DNA from: Carnobacteriaceae bacterium zg-84
GTDB taxonomy: Bacteria; Bacillota; Bacilli; Lactobacillales; Aerococcaceae
Assembly: GCA_013874835.1 (NCBI GenBank)
Contig: CP059430.1
Span: 1,816,864-1,880,863, forward strand
DNA: 64,000 nt
Reading direction: 5' to 3'
The notes beneath the pieces are model-generated. The model searched no databases and had not been told where the DNA came from. It saw only the letters and a program-made list of their open reading frames with translations. Positions 38,080 to 47,588 of the stretch are shown here, one piece after another. A program made the position numbers and the translations under genes. The stretch's first letter is position 1, and each line of letters opens with the position of its first letter.

Positions 38080-39633
38080 TCACTCCCACTCAATCGTTGC
38101 AGGCGGTTTACTCGTAATATCATACACCACTCGGTTGACGTGTGCTACTTCATTGACAATTCTAGCACTAATCGTTTGTAGCACGTCCCATGGCAAGCGA
38201 GCGAAGTCGCTTGTCATGCCGTCAATACTTGTGACAGCACGGATACCGATTGTGTAGTCGTAAGTACGACCGTCACCCATAACACCGACACTACGAATAC
38301 CTGGTAAGACTGTGAAATATTGCCATACGTCACGTTCTAAGCCGGCTTTTGCGATTTCTTCACGTAAAATAGCATCACTTTCACGCACAATGTCTAGTTT
38401 TTCTTCTGTAATCTCACCAAGGACACGGATACCTAAACCTGGTCCAGGGAATGGTTGACGCCACACTAAACTATCTGGCATGCCTAGAGCTGTTCCTAAG
38501 GCACGTACTTCATCTTTGAACAATGTGTTTAATGGTTCAATCAATTCAAATTGCATATCTTCTGGTAATCCACCTACATTGTGGTGTGATTTAATCGTTT
38601 GTGCCGTGTCTGTTCCAGATTCGATAATATCTGTGTATAGCGTTCCTTGTGCTAAGAAGTCTACACCTTGTAATTTTGATGCTTCATCATCAAACACGTA
38701 TACAAATTCATTTCCGATAATTTTACGTTTTTGTTCAGGGTCGCTAACGCCTTGTAATTTTGATAAGAAGCGGTCTTTTGCGTCTACACGAATAATGTTT
38801 AAGCCAAATTTACCTCCAAGGCTTTCCATGACTTGATCACCCTCGCCTTTACGTAATAAGCCATGATCGACAAAAATACATGTTAATTGATTTCCAATAG
38901 CTTTTTGTAATAACACACCCACGACACTTGAATCCACCCCACCGGATAATCCAAGCAATACTTTTTTATCGCCAACACGTTCACGAATTTTGGCAATTTC
39001 TAAATCAATGAAGTTTTCCATTGACCAGTCGCCTGTTGCACCACACACATGGAACACAAAGTTTTTCAACATCTCATTGCCGTGTACACTATGGCGTACT
39101 TCTGGGTGGAATTGCACCCCAAAAATACGACGTTCTTTGTTTTCAAACGCTGCAAATGGGCAGTTTGGGTTACTTGCCGTCACAGTAAAACCGGCTGGAA
39201 TTTCTGTAATACGATCGCCATGGCTCATCAAGACTTCTTCATTTTCAGATAAACCTTGGAATAGTCCTGTTTCTGTTTGGAATACATCAATCTGAGCTGT
39301 CCCATATTCACGATGTGTCGTTGCAGGCTCTACTTTACCACCTAGTAAATGTGTTGTTAGTTGCATACCATAACACACACCCAAAATAGGTAATCCTAAA
39401 TCAAAAATCTTTTTATCTACTGTAAATGCATCTTTTTCGTACACACTATTTGGTCCACCAGAAAAAATAATGCCTTTTACATTTCCTTTTGACATAATCT
39501 CCTCTGCCGTTAGTTTATGTGACACTAACTCTGAAAATACACCAAACTCACGGATACGTCGTGTAATTAACTGATTATATTGTGAACCAAAATCTAATAC
39601 AATAATTTTTTCTAATTCGTTTAACGCCTTCAT
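38080..39633 (-). CDS. guaA: GMP synthase (glutamine-hydrolysing)
   Basis: 517-residue enzyme converting XMP to GMP. The class I glutamine amidotransferase domain comes first, with catalytic Cys in GVCYGMQ (about residue 87) and His/Glu in GVQFHPEV (about 175). Then the ATP pyrophosphatase domain with the P-loop [10 protein letters not shown] (about 230) and the C-terminal GMP synthase dimerisation domain ending [15 protein letters not shown] precedes the ATG. It follows coaA by 40 bp on the same strand. Confidence 0.97.
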   Translation of the reverse strand: MKALNELEKIIVLDFGSQYNQLITRRIREFGVFSELVSHKLTAEEIMSKGNVKGIIFSGGPNSVYEKDAFTVDKKIFDLGLPILGVCYGMQLTTHLLGGKVEPATTHREYGTAQIDVFQTETGLFQGLSENEEVLMSHGDRITEIPAGFTVTASNPNCPFAAFENKERRIFGVQFHPEVRHSVHGNEMLKNFVFHVCGATGDWSMENFIDLEIAKIRERVGDKKVLLGLSGGVDSSVVGVLLQKAIGNQLTCIFVDHGLLRKGEGDQVMESLGGKFGLNIIRVDAKDRFLSKLQGVSDPEQKRKIIGNEFVYVFDDEASKLQGVDFLAQGTLYTDIIESGTDTAQTIKSHHNVGGLPEDMQFELIEPLNTLFKDEVRALGTALGMPDSLVWRQPFPGPGLGIRVLGEITEEKLDIVRESDAILREEIAKAGLERDVWQYFTVLPGIRSVGVMGDGRTYDYTIGIRAVTSIDGMTSDFARLPWDVLQTISARIVNEVAHVNRVVYDITSKPPATIEWE

Positions 39634-39673
39634 AACACCCTCCTCATCACTATATGCCTCATTATATCACGGT

Positions 39674-40588
39674 CTAATAATTCTTCAACAACACATAATC
39701 AATTAAATGATTTTCTGTTTTATGGAGCACCAAATCCGCTCTTGTTTTCGTCGGTAAAATAAACTCTACTAAATTTTTCAAATTCGTATTTTTCCAAACT
39801 TCCTTTGCCATAGCAATCGCGTCCTCTCGTTTTCCAATGGCATATTTATAATAATAATTACTCGGATTATTTTTTGCCAAATCCATTAACATTTCAAATC
39901 TCTGCAAGTACCACTTCTCTATATTCACAGGCTCAGCATCCACATAAATCGCCCAATCAAAAAAATCACTCACATAAATATCCCGATTAGGAGGCAGTTG
40001 CAACACATTGATTCCCTCAACAATCAACACATCAGGCTGCTGCACCGTTTGATACGTATCGGGAATAATATCATAAATTTCATGCGAATAAACAGGCGCC
40101 AGTACCGGCTCATCACTCGTTTTAACAGCCATTAAAAACGATACAAGACGCTCCATATCATAACTTTCTGGGAACCCCTTTTTGTCTAAAATGCCCCTTT
40201 CTTTTAAAGTAGCTGTCGTTAATAAAAAGCCGTCAGTAGTCATTAACTCTATCTGTTTCTTCGGATAAAGTTGCTGTAACATGGTCTGGAGTAGTCTAGC
40301 TGTCGTACTCTTTCCTACCGATACACTCCCAGAAATGCCAATAATAAATGGTACTTTCCGTTTCGATTGATGTAAAAAATCTTGTAAACTCGATTGCTTT
40401 TCAATATGATGTTTCAAATACAAATCAAACAAACGCACCATAGGCATATAAATATCCGTCACATCATCTAAAGATACTCTGTCATTTAACGACGTCAATT
40501 TTTTTAACGTATCCTCTGTTAAATGAATGTCATACGCCACTCCAAATGTTTTCCACGCCTCACGTGAAAATTGACTATAATGTTCCAT
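39674..40588 (-). CDS. coaA: Pantothenate kinase type I
   Basis: 304-residue kinase catalysing the first step of coenzyme A synthesis. P-loop GISGSVSVGKST near residue 85, TTDGFL near 122, and the PDVLIVEGINVLQ segment near 185 are all typical of CoaA. Its gene is divergent from the mevalonate operon and upstream of guaA. A TATAGT with preceding TG lies about 55 bp upstream of the start. Confidence 0.96.
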   Translation of the reverse strand: MEHYSQFSREAWKTFGVAYDIHLTEDTLKKLTSLNDRVSLDDVTDIYMPMVRLFDLYLKHHIEKQSSLQDFLHQSKRKVPFIIGISGSVSVGKSTTARLLQTMLQQLYPKKQIELMTTDGFLLTTATLKERGILDKKGFPESYDMERLVSFLMAVKTSDEPVLAPVYSHEIYDIIPDTYQTVQQPDVLIVEGINVLQLPPNRDIYVSDFFDWAIYVDAEPVNIEKWYLQRFEMLMDLAKNNPSNYYYKYAIGKREDAIAMAKEVWKNTNLKNLVEFILPTKTRADLVLHKTENHLIDYVLLKNY

Positions 40589-40725
40589 ACCAACTCTTTA
40601 CCTCTTCATCAAAATCGTTCTATATTACTATACCACAATTCAGAAAACTTATAAATTTTTTTAAAACCTTAGAAAAATACAGACATTTCATGTAAAATAC
40701 ATATAGACAAGAAAAGGAGAACATT

Positions 40726-41730
40726 ATGATTGGGATTGCCCGTGCACACACAAATATTGCCTTAATAAAATATTGGGGAAAACGTGATAAAAAGCTCTTT
40801 TTACCAATGAATAGCAGTTTATCATTAACACTGGATGCCTTTTACACGGATACAAAAGTAACCTTTGATCAAACGCTGACAAAAGATACTTTTTTCTTAA
40901 ACAATAAAGAAGAAACAACCGAAAAAATCACACCATTTTTAGATTTATTTCGAGAAAAAATGTCCTCACCTCGCTTTGCCAAAGTAGAAAGTTTAAACTT
41001 TGTCCCTACCGCAGCTGGTTTAGCTAGTTCAGCTTCTGCTTTTGCTGCTCTAGCCGGAGCCATAAATCAAGCAAGTGGCTTACATTTAGATACACAAACA
41101 CTCTCAACATTCGCTCGACGTGGCAGTGGTAGCGCAACACGCAGTCTGTACGGTGGCTTTGTTGAATGGAACAAAGGGACAGACTCTCACAATTCTATGG
41201 CAATCCCAATAGACGATGCTAGCTGGGATATTGCTATGATTATCATTGTCGTTAACCAAGCGAAAAAGACGATTTCAAGTCGTGACGGTATGGCATTAAC
41301 TGTTCAAACTTCCCCTTTTTATCAAGCATGGGTAGAAAGTGCAGAAAAAGACTTACAAAATATCAAACAAGCGATTGCCAATAAAGATTTTATTACTTTA
41401 GGAGAAATCACTGAATTTAATGGTATGAAAATGCACGGTACCATGCTTGGTAGTAATCCTCCATTTTGTTATTTTGAACCAGAAACGATTATTGCTCAAC
41501 AAGCCATTCGACAATTAAGAGCAGAAGGGATTCCTGCCTATATGACAATGGATGCTGGCCCAAATGTTAAAGTATTATGCCAAACATCAACTATTCCAAC
41601 CATTTTATCTCATTTAGAAACGCTGTTTTCTAAAGATAAACTCATCATCTCTAAAGTTGGAAAAGCCATGCATTACTTAACACAAGACGACTGGGAACAA
41701 TCTCTACAATCATTCGAGGACACATTATGA
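40726..41730 (+). CDS. mvaD: Diphosphomevalonate decarboxylase
   Basis: 334-residue GHMP-superfamily enzyme making isopentenyl diphosphate from mevalonate diphosphate. Characteristic N-terminus AHTNIALIKYWGKRD, the ATP loop SLNFVPTAAGLASSASAFAAL (GLASSAS), GSGSATRSL and MDAGPNVKVL near the C-terminus. AAGGAG precedes the ATG. First gene of the operon mvaD-mvaK2-fni; it overlaps the next gene by 4 nt. Confidence 0.96.
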   Translation: MIGIARAHTNIALIKYWGKRDKKLFLPMNSSLSLTLDAFYTDTKVTFDQTLTKDTFFLNNKEETTEKITPFLDLFREKMSSPRFAKVESLNFVPTAAGLASSASAFAALAGAINQASGLHLDTQTLSTFARRGSGSATRSLYGGFVEWNKGTDSHNSMAIPIDDASWDIAMIIIVVNQAKKTISSRDGMALTVQTSPFYQAWVESAEKDLQNIKQAIANKDFITLGEITEFNGMKMHGTMLGSNPPFCYFEPETIIAQQAIRQLRAEGIPAYMTMDAGPNVKVLCQTSTIPTILSHLETLFSKDKLIISKVGKAMHYLTQDDWEQSLQSFEDTL

Positions 41731-42782
41731 TAACCGTAAACGTACCTGGAAAATTATTTATTGTGGGAGAATATGCCGTGACATCACCTCATCAGCCTGC
41801 CATTATCGCACCTGTCGAGCGTTTTTTGACGGCACGTATTGACGACTATCACGACAATATTATTTTTTCAGAACAACATAAACACACACTCGTTCACTTC
41901 ACAAGGGAGAAGGAACAGATTTCAGCAACACCAAATCTATATCCGCTCATAACAACAGCCATTCACATAACAGAAAGTTATTTAACGATTACACCAAAGC
42001 CGTTCCGTTTAGATATTTCATCGGATTTAGATGCACCAGATGGAACAAAATATGGTTTAGGTTCTAGTGGTGCCGTTACCGTCGCAACCATTAAAGCCGT
42101 GGGCGCTTTCTACGGAAAAACACTAGACAATCTTACCGTCTATAAATTGGCTGTCTTAACACATCTATCTTTAAATAGCGTCGGTTCTTTTGGTGACATT
42201 GCCACTATTGCATTCGGCAAGCTAATCGCCTATACGATGTGTGATATTGACTGGTTAAAGCACCAACAACACACATGCTCCATTCAAGAAATTATTCATC
42301 AAAAATGGAAAGACTTATCTATTGAATGCCTTACTTTACCTAAAAACCTTTCTTTTTTAATCGGTTGGACTGGTACTCCTGCTAGTACCGAATTACTCGT
42401 TAAAGAAATGAAAAAACAAAAAGAAAGTGCACTTTATCAAACATTTCTAATGGATAATAAAGACTGTACAAATCAATGCATTCAAGCCATTAAAGAACAG
42501 AATATTTCCGTTATAAAAGCATGTATACAAAAAAACAGAAATCAACTACAACAATTATCCCGCTACATTGAAACACCAACATTAAAAACTCTTTGTGACA
42601 TTGCTGAACGCTATGGAAGTGTGGCGAAAACATCGGGTGCCGGTGGGGGAGATTGTGGCATTTGTTTAGTTGAAAATGTACAGCAGAAAGAAAACATTAT
42701 AAGCGCTTGGAATCAAGCAGCTATCTTACATTTAGGAGAAATTGGAGGCAATTATGACACAGCAAGTCAATCGAAAAGATGA
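41727..42782 (+). CDS. mvaK2: Phosphomevalonate kinase
   Basis: 351-residue GHMP kinase. N-terminal VNVPGKLFIVGEYAV, the ATP-binding loop KYGLGSSGAVTVATIKA, and the C-terminal KTSGAGGGDCGICL. It phosphorylates mevalonate 5-phosphate, and its product feeds MvaD. ATGA overlap with mvaD and a 29-nt overlap with fni show tight coupling. Confidence 0.95.
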   Translation: MITVNVPGKLFIVGEYAVTSPHQPAIIAPVERFLTARIDDYHDNIIFSEQHKHTLVHFTREKEQISATPNLYPLITTAIHITESYLTITPKPFRLDISSDLDAPDGTKYGLGSSGAVTVATIKAVGAFYGKTLDNLTVYKLAVLTHLSLNSVGSFGDIATIAFGKLIAYTMCDIDWLKHQQHTCSIQEIIHQKWKDLSIECLTLPKNLSFLIGWTGTPASTELLVKEMKKQKESALYQTFLMDNKDCTNQCIQAIKEQNISVIKACIQKNRNQLQQLSRYIETPTLKTLCDIAERYGSVAKTSGAGGGDCGICLVENVQQKENIISAWNQAAILHLGEIGGNYDTASQSKR

Positions 42783-43809
42783 GCATATCCAGCATGCTCT
42801 TGAACAATTTGTTCAGGAATCGACACCCGAGTTTGCACAAACACAATTTGTCCATCACTCATTCCCTGAAATAGCGTATGAGGATGTTAATATTCATACA
42901 AACTTGGATACTTTATTATTATCTGCTCCATTTTTCATCAATGCGATGACTGGGGGTAGTCAAAAAGCCTATGACATCAACCGCCAATTAGCTTTTATTG
43001 CCAAGGAAACCGACATACCTCTAGCAACTGGGAGTGTAAGCGTTGCTTTAAAAGAACCTGACACGGCAGAAAGTTTTCGTGTTGTCAGACAAATCAATCC
43101 AAATGGCTTAATCTTTGCAAATTTAGGTGCACATCACTCCGTGGAAAACGCTAAAAGAGCGGTCGACTTACTCGAAGCGGATGCCCTACAAATTCATGTG
43201 AATACCCCACAAGAAATGGTTATGCCCGAAGGAGAACGAGATTTTACAGGTTGGCTGCATCACATCGAACAAATTGTCGCCGAATTAAACATACCCATTA
43301 TCGTCAAAGAAGTTGGATTCGGCATGTCAAAAGAAACAGTAACCCAATTAACAAATATTGGCGTGCGTATCATTGATATTTCTGGTAAGGGTGGAACAAA
43401 TTTTGTCGACATTGAAAACAATCGCCGTATAACATCGTCATATAACATGCTCTCGGCATGGGGACAATCAACGCTCATTTCCTTATTAGAAGCCCAAAGC
43501 GTCCCCCATCCTACATTGATTGCATCTGGTGGAATCAAAAATGCACTAGACATAACTAAATGCATTGCTTTGGGCGCGAATGCCGTTGGGTTATCTGGAC
43601 AAATACTCTATTTGCTAGAACGTCATGGTATGGAGCAAACAATAAACTACATTCGCCAAACAAAAGAACACATACGCACCATTATGACCTTACTTGGTGC
43701 AAAAAATATCTCTGAGTTACAACAAAAAGCTGTTGTTGTAGCACCGACTATCCAAAACTGGTGCCATGCTCGCCATATAGACTGGCAATATTTTGCAAAT
43801 CGTAATTAA
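42754..43809 (+). CDS. fni: Isopentenyl-diphosphate isomerase type 2
   Basis: 351-residue FMN- and NADPH-dependent isomerase interconverting IPP and DMAPP. Start MTQQVNRKDEHIQHAL with GGAGG 6 nt before, preferred to an open frame four codons longer. Conserved segments: PFFINAMTGGS, ATGSVSVALK, IVKEVGFGMS, DISGKGGTNF and the C-terminal IASGGIKNALD. Overlaps the end of mvaK2 and closes the operon. Confidence 0.96.
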   Translation: MTQQVNRKDEHIQHALEQFVQESTPEFAQTQFVHHSFPEIAYEDVNIHTNLDTLLLSAPFFINAMTGGSQKAYDINRQLAFIAKETDIPLATGSVSVALKEPDTAESFRVVRQINPNGLIFANLGAHHSVENAKRAVDLLEADALQIHVNTPQEMVMPEGERDFTGWLHHIEQIVAELNIPIIVKEVGFGMSKETVTQLTNIGVRIIDISGKGGTNFVDIENNRRITSSYNMLSAWGQSTLISLLEAQSVPHPTLIASGGIKNALDITKCIALGANAVGLSGQILYLLERHGMEQTINYIRQTKEHIRTIMTLLGAKNISELQQKAVVVAPTIQNWCHARHIDWQYFANRN

Positions 43810-43810
43810 C

Positions 43811-43854
43811 AAAAACAGTGAACGGACGTTTGGGAGCGTCCGTTCACTGTTTTT
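43811..43854 (+). terminator. Intrinsic terminator of the mevalonate operon
   Basis: Perfect 18-bp stem (43811-43828 with 43837-43854), 8-nt loop, ending in TTTTT. Confidence 0.92.
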
Positions 43855-43973
43855 GATATTGTTTTTTAAATAAATACTGACTTATACCAAATAATAAAAG
43901 TATACCTAAAACTATCTAGGTACACTTTCTCACATATTCTATTAAACATTGGCTCCATCCAATTTTTATCGCT

Positions 43974-44804
43974 TTACACTTTAGCTTTTTGTTGTTGATA
44001 CCACTTTTTCACAAAAATAATCACATTAACAAAAACTAATACTGTCACAAAAATCAGTGTAATGGTTGCACCTGGAGGGGTACTGTATTCATAAGAAGCA
44101 TATAACCCACCTACCATACCTAAAAAACCAATACACATTGCCCATAAAATGACACTTGTAAAACTATTTGAGAAACGCATGCTAATTGCTGTAGGTAAAA
44201 TTAAAATGGAGGCAACAAGTAGAGCGCCTGCAATCGGCATCATTACACTAATGGTCACACCCGTGACAATATTGATTAACAATGACATCAATCGAACAGG
44301 TAATCCGGCTGTAAAAGCTGTGTCTTCATCAAACAATAGTACATATAAAGGTTTTCTAAACAGAATATACAATCCACCAATAAAAATGACTAAACCAATT
44401 AAAATAGACACCTGTTCACTAGATACGGTAACCAATGAACCAAATAAATATTGTTCAACTTTAATACCCGCTGCATTTTTTCTAAGGGACATCAAAATCA
44501 ATGCAACTGCTAATCCCGTAGACATCAAAATGGCAACCGATATTTCAGAGTAGCTTTTATAGACACGACTTAAATACTCCATAATCAATGCAGCAATCAT
44601 CACAACAACAATCGTTGTCACTGTTGGTGAAACACCAATCAACAATCCTAAAGCAACCCCTGATAAAGAAACATGCGATAATGTGTCTGCCAATAAAGAC
44701 TGTTTACGCAAAATTAATAATAAACCTAAAATAGGAGCAATACACGCAATACAAATCGCTGCTAAGAACGCTCTTTGCATGAAATCATACTGAAACATCT
44801 CCAT
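43974..44804 (-). CDS. adcB: Zinc/manganese-type ABC transporter permease
   Basis: 276-residue ABC-3 family permease with eight to nine hydrophobic helices. Conserved core DTLSHVSLSGVALGLL and the later PTAISMRFSNSF. AAGGAG lies 8 nt before the ATG at 44804, which overlaps the ATPase gene by 43 nt. With the His-rich binding protein this makes a zinc importer (AdcABC/ZnuABC). Confidence 0.88.
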   Translation of the reverse strand: MEMFQYDFMQRAFLAAICIACIAPILGLLLILRKQSLLADTLSHVSLSGVALGLLIGVSPTVTTIVVVMIAALIMEYLSRVYKSYSEISVAILMSTGLAVALILMSLRKNAAGIKVEQYLFGSLVTVSSEQVSILIGLVIFIGGLYILFRKPLYVLLFDEDTAFTAGLPVRLMSLLINIVTGVTISVMMPIAGALLVASILILPTAISMRFSNSFTSVILWAMCIGFLGMVGGLYASYEYSTPPGATITLIFVTVLVFVNVIIFVKKWYQQQKAKV

Positions 44805-45457
44805 GGTGAATGCTCCTTTCTCACTAAATGTACATGTTTGTCAATATAATCATCTAATATATCGTCCTCATGGGTTACCATTAAAACAGCTTTATGGTGG
44901 TGTTGGCAACTATGTTTTAACAAATCATAAAACTGTTTCCGTGATTGAATATCCATACCAGTTGTTGGTTCATCTAAAATCAATAAATCTGGATCTGTAG
45001 CAAATAAACGCGCTAAAAAAATTCTTTGTTTTTGCCCACCAGATAAATCCCCAATACGTTTATACTTCAAGTCCCACATACCAACCGATTTTAATGATTT
45101 TTCAATATGCTCTTTATCATGTGCATCTAAACGTTTGAACCATTTTCCATTTGCATATCGTCCTGATGCAACTAAATCATACACACGACTAGGAAACCCC
45201 ACATTGAATGAAGCAATTTGTTGTGGAGCATATCCAATTAACATTTTTTGTCCAAATTGATTCACTGGACTAATATGTGCTGAACCTTCTTGAGGTTTTA
45301 ATAAACCTAAAATCAACTTTAATAACGTCGACTTAGCTGCACCATTTTCTCCAGTTAAAATGGCAAACTCTCCAGCTTCTAATTGAAAGGATATATTATC
45401 TAAAACTCTTTCAGCATCATAGGAAAAAGATAACTGATGAACGTCAATATACGCCAT
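44762..45457 (-). CDS. adcC: Zinc ABC transporter ATP-binding protein
   Basis: 231-residue ATPase. Walker A is GENGAAKST (Ala in place of the usual Gly, a variant known in AdcC proteins), signature LSGGQKQRI, Walker B LLILDEPTTGMD, switch VTHE. It lies between adcA and adcB on the same strand and overlaps adcB. Confidence 0.9.
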   Translation of the reverse strand: MAYIDVHQLSFSYDAERVLDNISFQLEAGEFAILTGENGAAKSTLLKLILGLLKPQEGSAHISPVNQFGQKMLIGYAPQQIASFNVGFPSRVYDLVASGRYANGKWFKRLDAHDKEHIEKSLKSVGMWDLKYKRIGDLSGGQKQRIFLARLFATDPDLLILDEPTTGMDIQSRKQFYDLLKHSCQHHHKAVLMVTHEDDILDDYIDKHVHLVRKEHSPWRCFSMISCKERS

Positions 45458-45539
45458 TTTCTCACTCCTTTTTCAGTAGAAAAAGCACCAACTTGTGTCA
45501 GTGCTATTCTTTATTATATACTAATTCGATCTTGTTTTT

Positions 45540-46484
45540 CTACTTAATTGATTTTTGTAATGATACTAAGTTTTCTTCTAAAATTTGTAAGAAATCTTTA
45601 CCTTCTACTTTTGATTCCATTGTATACAATGTTTCAATACTTGCACCTGTTTCTTTTGCAACAGCGTTTGCTGTAGCTTGAGAACTACCTGGATCAACAT
45701 AAATTGTTGTTAATTTATGCTCTTTCATTTCTTCAACAACTTCTGCAATATCTTGTGCTGTTGGCTCTTTTGCTTGTAAACCAGAAATGGCTTCTTGTTC
45801 TAAGTCATAACGATGTGCAATGTATCCAAATGCAGCATGTTGTGTAACAAATGCTTTGTTTGTAGCATTTTTAAAAGCAGCATCATATTTTTTAGCTAAA
45901 ACATCTAATTTTTCAAGTAACATATCACGATTTTTTTCATAATCTGCTTTATGAGCAGTATCCGCTGCAATTAAACCTTCTGCAATAGTTTTTACTTGTG
46001 CTTTTGCTGTTTCTGGATCTAACCAAATATGTGGATCCAACGCATCCTCATCTTCATCATGGTCATCTTTATGATCTCCATCATGATCATGATGATGTCC
46101 TTTTCCTTTTATAAAGGAAACATCTTTACCAGATTCAATAAATGCCACTTTTGATTCTTTACCTAAACCATCTTGTACACTTTTCACCCATGTTTCCATG
46201 TTGTTACTACTATATACAAATACTTTAGCTTTATCAATTAGTGCAATATCTTTTGCACTTGGCTCAAAATCATGTGGCTCTACCGCTCCCTCAATCAACA
46301 TGCTGACGTTAGCATGTTCACCTGCAATCGCTTGTGTCATATAATACACAGGATAAAAACTTGTCACAACAGACAATTTTTCCATTTTTGGTGCTTCAGT
46401 CATTTCTTGTTTCTTACTTGGTGCTTGACATGCAGCCAATACAAGTACCAAAATAAAGAAACTTAATTTTTTTAAATGTTTCAT
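45540..46484 (-). CDS. adcA: Zinc-binding lipoprotein AdcA/ZnuA-like
   Basis: 314-residue metal-binding lipoprotein of the cluster A-I family. Lipobox LAAC at about residues 16-19. The metal site is assembled from EPHDFEPS (His), the DPHIWLDP loop, QHAAFGY (His) and YVDPGSS. A loop at about 125-145 is rich in His and Asp (KGHHHDHDGDHKDDHDEDED), the usual sign of a zinc rather than manganese transporter. First gene of adcA-adcC-adcB. Confidence 0.93.
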   Translation of the reverse strand: MKHLKKLSFFILVLVLAACQAPSKKQEMTEAPKMEKLSVVTSFYPVYYMTQAIAGEHANVSMLIEGAVEPHDFEPSAKDIALIDKAKVFVYSSNNMETWVKSVQDGLGKESKVAFIESGKDVSFIKGKGHHHDHDGDHKDDHDEDEDALDPHIWLDPETAKAQVKTIAEGLIAADTAHKADYEKNRDMLLEKLDVLAKKYDAAFKNATNKAFVTQHAAFGYIAHRYDLEQEAISGLQAKEPTAQDIAEVVEEMKEHKLTTIYVDPGSSQATANAVAKETGASIETLYTMESKVEGKDFLQILEENLVSLQKSIK

Positions 46485-46525
46485 AATATCTCCTTTTTAT
46501 CGAAATAGTAATACTTACGATTTAT

Positions 46526-46554
46526 ATTTTAACATATTTTACTAAAAAATTCAA
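46526..46554 (-). promoter_or_regulatory. adcA promoter
   Basis: Minus strand TTGAAT (46549-46554), 17 bases, TAAAAT (46526-46531). The spacer reads TTTTTAGTAAAATATGT; only one GTTAA-like half of an AdcR site (TTAAC-N2-GTTAA) is visible, so zinc control is not proven. Confidence 0.6.
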
Positions 46555-46634
46555 GTTTTTTATACACTGTAGTATTTGTATTCATAATTCTTTTTTGATA
46601 TACTTTTTTTATCGTACATAAAAGGAGATTGATT

Positions 46635-47225
46635 ATGTCAACAAAACAAAGTCATATCAAACAATTAACACTATTTTCTTTATTTACAGCTATTTTAATC
46701 ATGCAAACATTCATTCCCGTTTTAGGATATATTCATCTAGGCTTTGTCGACTTTACTATCGTTCATATTACTGTTATTTTAGCTGCCTGTCTTTTAGGTT
46801 CAAAATTAGGAACAGGGATTGGCTTAACATGGGGATTGCTTTCAATGATAAAAGCCTACACAACAGCAGGTATTTTAAATCCCCTATTTTATAATCCTCT
46901 TATCTCCGTCCTACCTAGAATGCTTGTAGGTTTATTGGCAGGAGTTCTTTTTCAATTATTAAGTAAAAAAATTAGCTTAACCATGTCTGCGGTCATTGCC
47001 TCATTCATTGGGACCATCACAAATACAGGACTTGTCCTAGGTGGATTTTATGTCTTTGGCTATCAATTTATCGCCAACACACTCCCAAATCCATCTCAAT
47101 CAGGAGATGTTGTTCTCGGATTTATTTTGACACTTATTTCTACAAATACATTATTTGAATTATTATCAGCAATTATTGTAACACCCGCATTAGTCAAACC
47201 TTTATCATCCCTATTCAAAAAATAA
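46635..47225 (+). CDS. ECF transporter substrate-binding S component
   Basis: 196-residue membrane protein with six hydrophobic helices. The N-terminal LTLFSLFTAILIMQTFIPVLGYI and the loop HITVILAACLLGSKLGTGIGLTWGL are typical of S components that dock on a shared EcfAA'T module. It resembles the PanT (pantothenate) group, and coaA is in the same window, but the substrate is an inference. GGAG 7 nt before the ATG at 46635 decides the start over an in-frame TTG 6 nt upstream. Confidence 0.8.
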   Translation: MSTKQSHIKQLTLFSLFTAILIMQTFIPVLGYIHLGFVDFTIVHITVILAACLLGSKLGTGIGLTWGLLSMIKAYTTAGILNPLFYNPLISVLPRMLVGLLAGVLFQLLSKKISLTMSAVIASFIGTITNTGLVLGGFYVFGYQFIANTLPNPSQSGDVVLGFILTLISTNTLFELLSAIIVTPALVKPLSSLFKK

Positions 47226-47253
47226 TGAAAAACTCAATTTTCCAAACAAACAC

Positions 47254-47321
47254 AAATAAGCCGACATCAACATGTCGGCTTATTTGGTGTTGGTGGCTCC
47301 CTTTGGGAAGCCACCAACACT
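47254..47321 (+). terminator. Tandem terminator hairpins
   Basis: Perfect 14-bp stem AAATAAGCCGACAT (47254-47267) with 47272-47285, then a second hairpin GTGTTGGTGGCT/AGCCACCAACAC (about 47287-47320). They separate the ECF gene from the convergent epuA-murA operon. Confidence 0.85.
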
Positions 47322-47347
47322 CATTGTCATATATTGTCATAACGATA

Positions 47348-47575
47348 TTATTTTAAAAAGTCTAATATATGTTGCCATGTATGCCAATTAAAGACATCAA
47401 AGGCATTGCCATCGCCTAAAATAGAATAGCCAATCATCAGCCCTATCACAAGAAACACGCCTACTAAGACAAGCATAAAAATACAATAAAATAAAATACG
47501 CAACATATCGTTTTCTAAAAATACTAATTGTGTTGCAGATACTGTTTTTAACGATTTTTTATTGTCTTTGCTCAC
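47348..47575 (-). CDS. epuA: EpuA-family small membrane protein
   Basis: 75-residue protein with a charged N-terminus and a single strong transmembrane helix (MLRILFYCIFMLVLVGVFLV), followed by IGLMIGYSILGDG, the signature of the EpuA family (mis-annotated at times as an RNA polymerase beta subunit). GTG start with AGGAG 9 nt upstream. It lies 13 bp downstream of murA, the same order as in streptococci. Confidence 0.85.
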   Translation of the reverse strand: MSKDNKKSLKTVSATQLVFLENDMLRILFYCIFMLVLVGVFLVIGLMIGYSILGDGNAFDVFNWHTWQHILDFLK

Positions 47576-47588
47576 TATGATTCACTCC

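Noticed and set aside
46500-46560. AdcR/Zur operator upstream of adcA
   Set aside because: Only one GTTAA-like half-site is visible in the promoter spacer; the palindrome needed for AdcR is not there.
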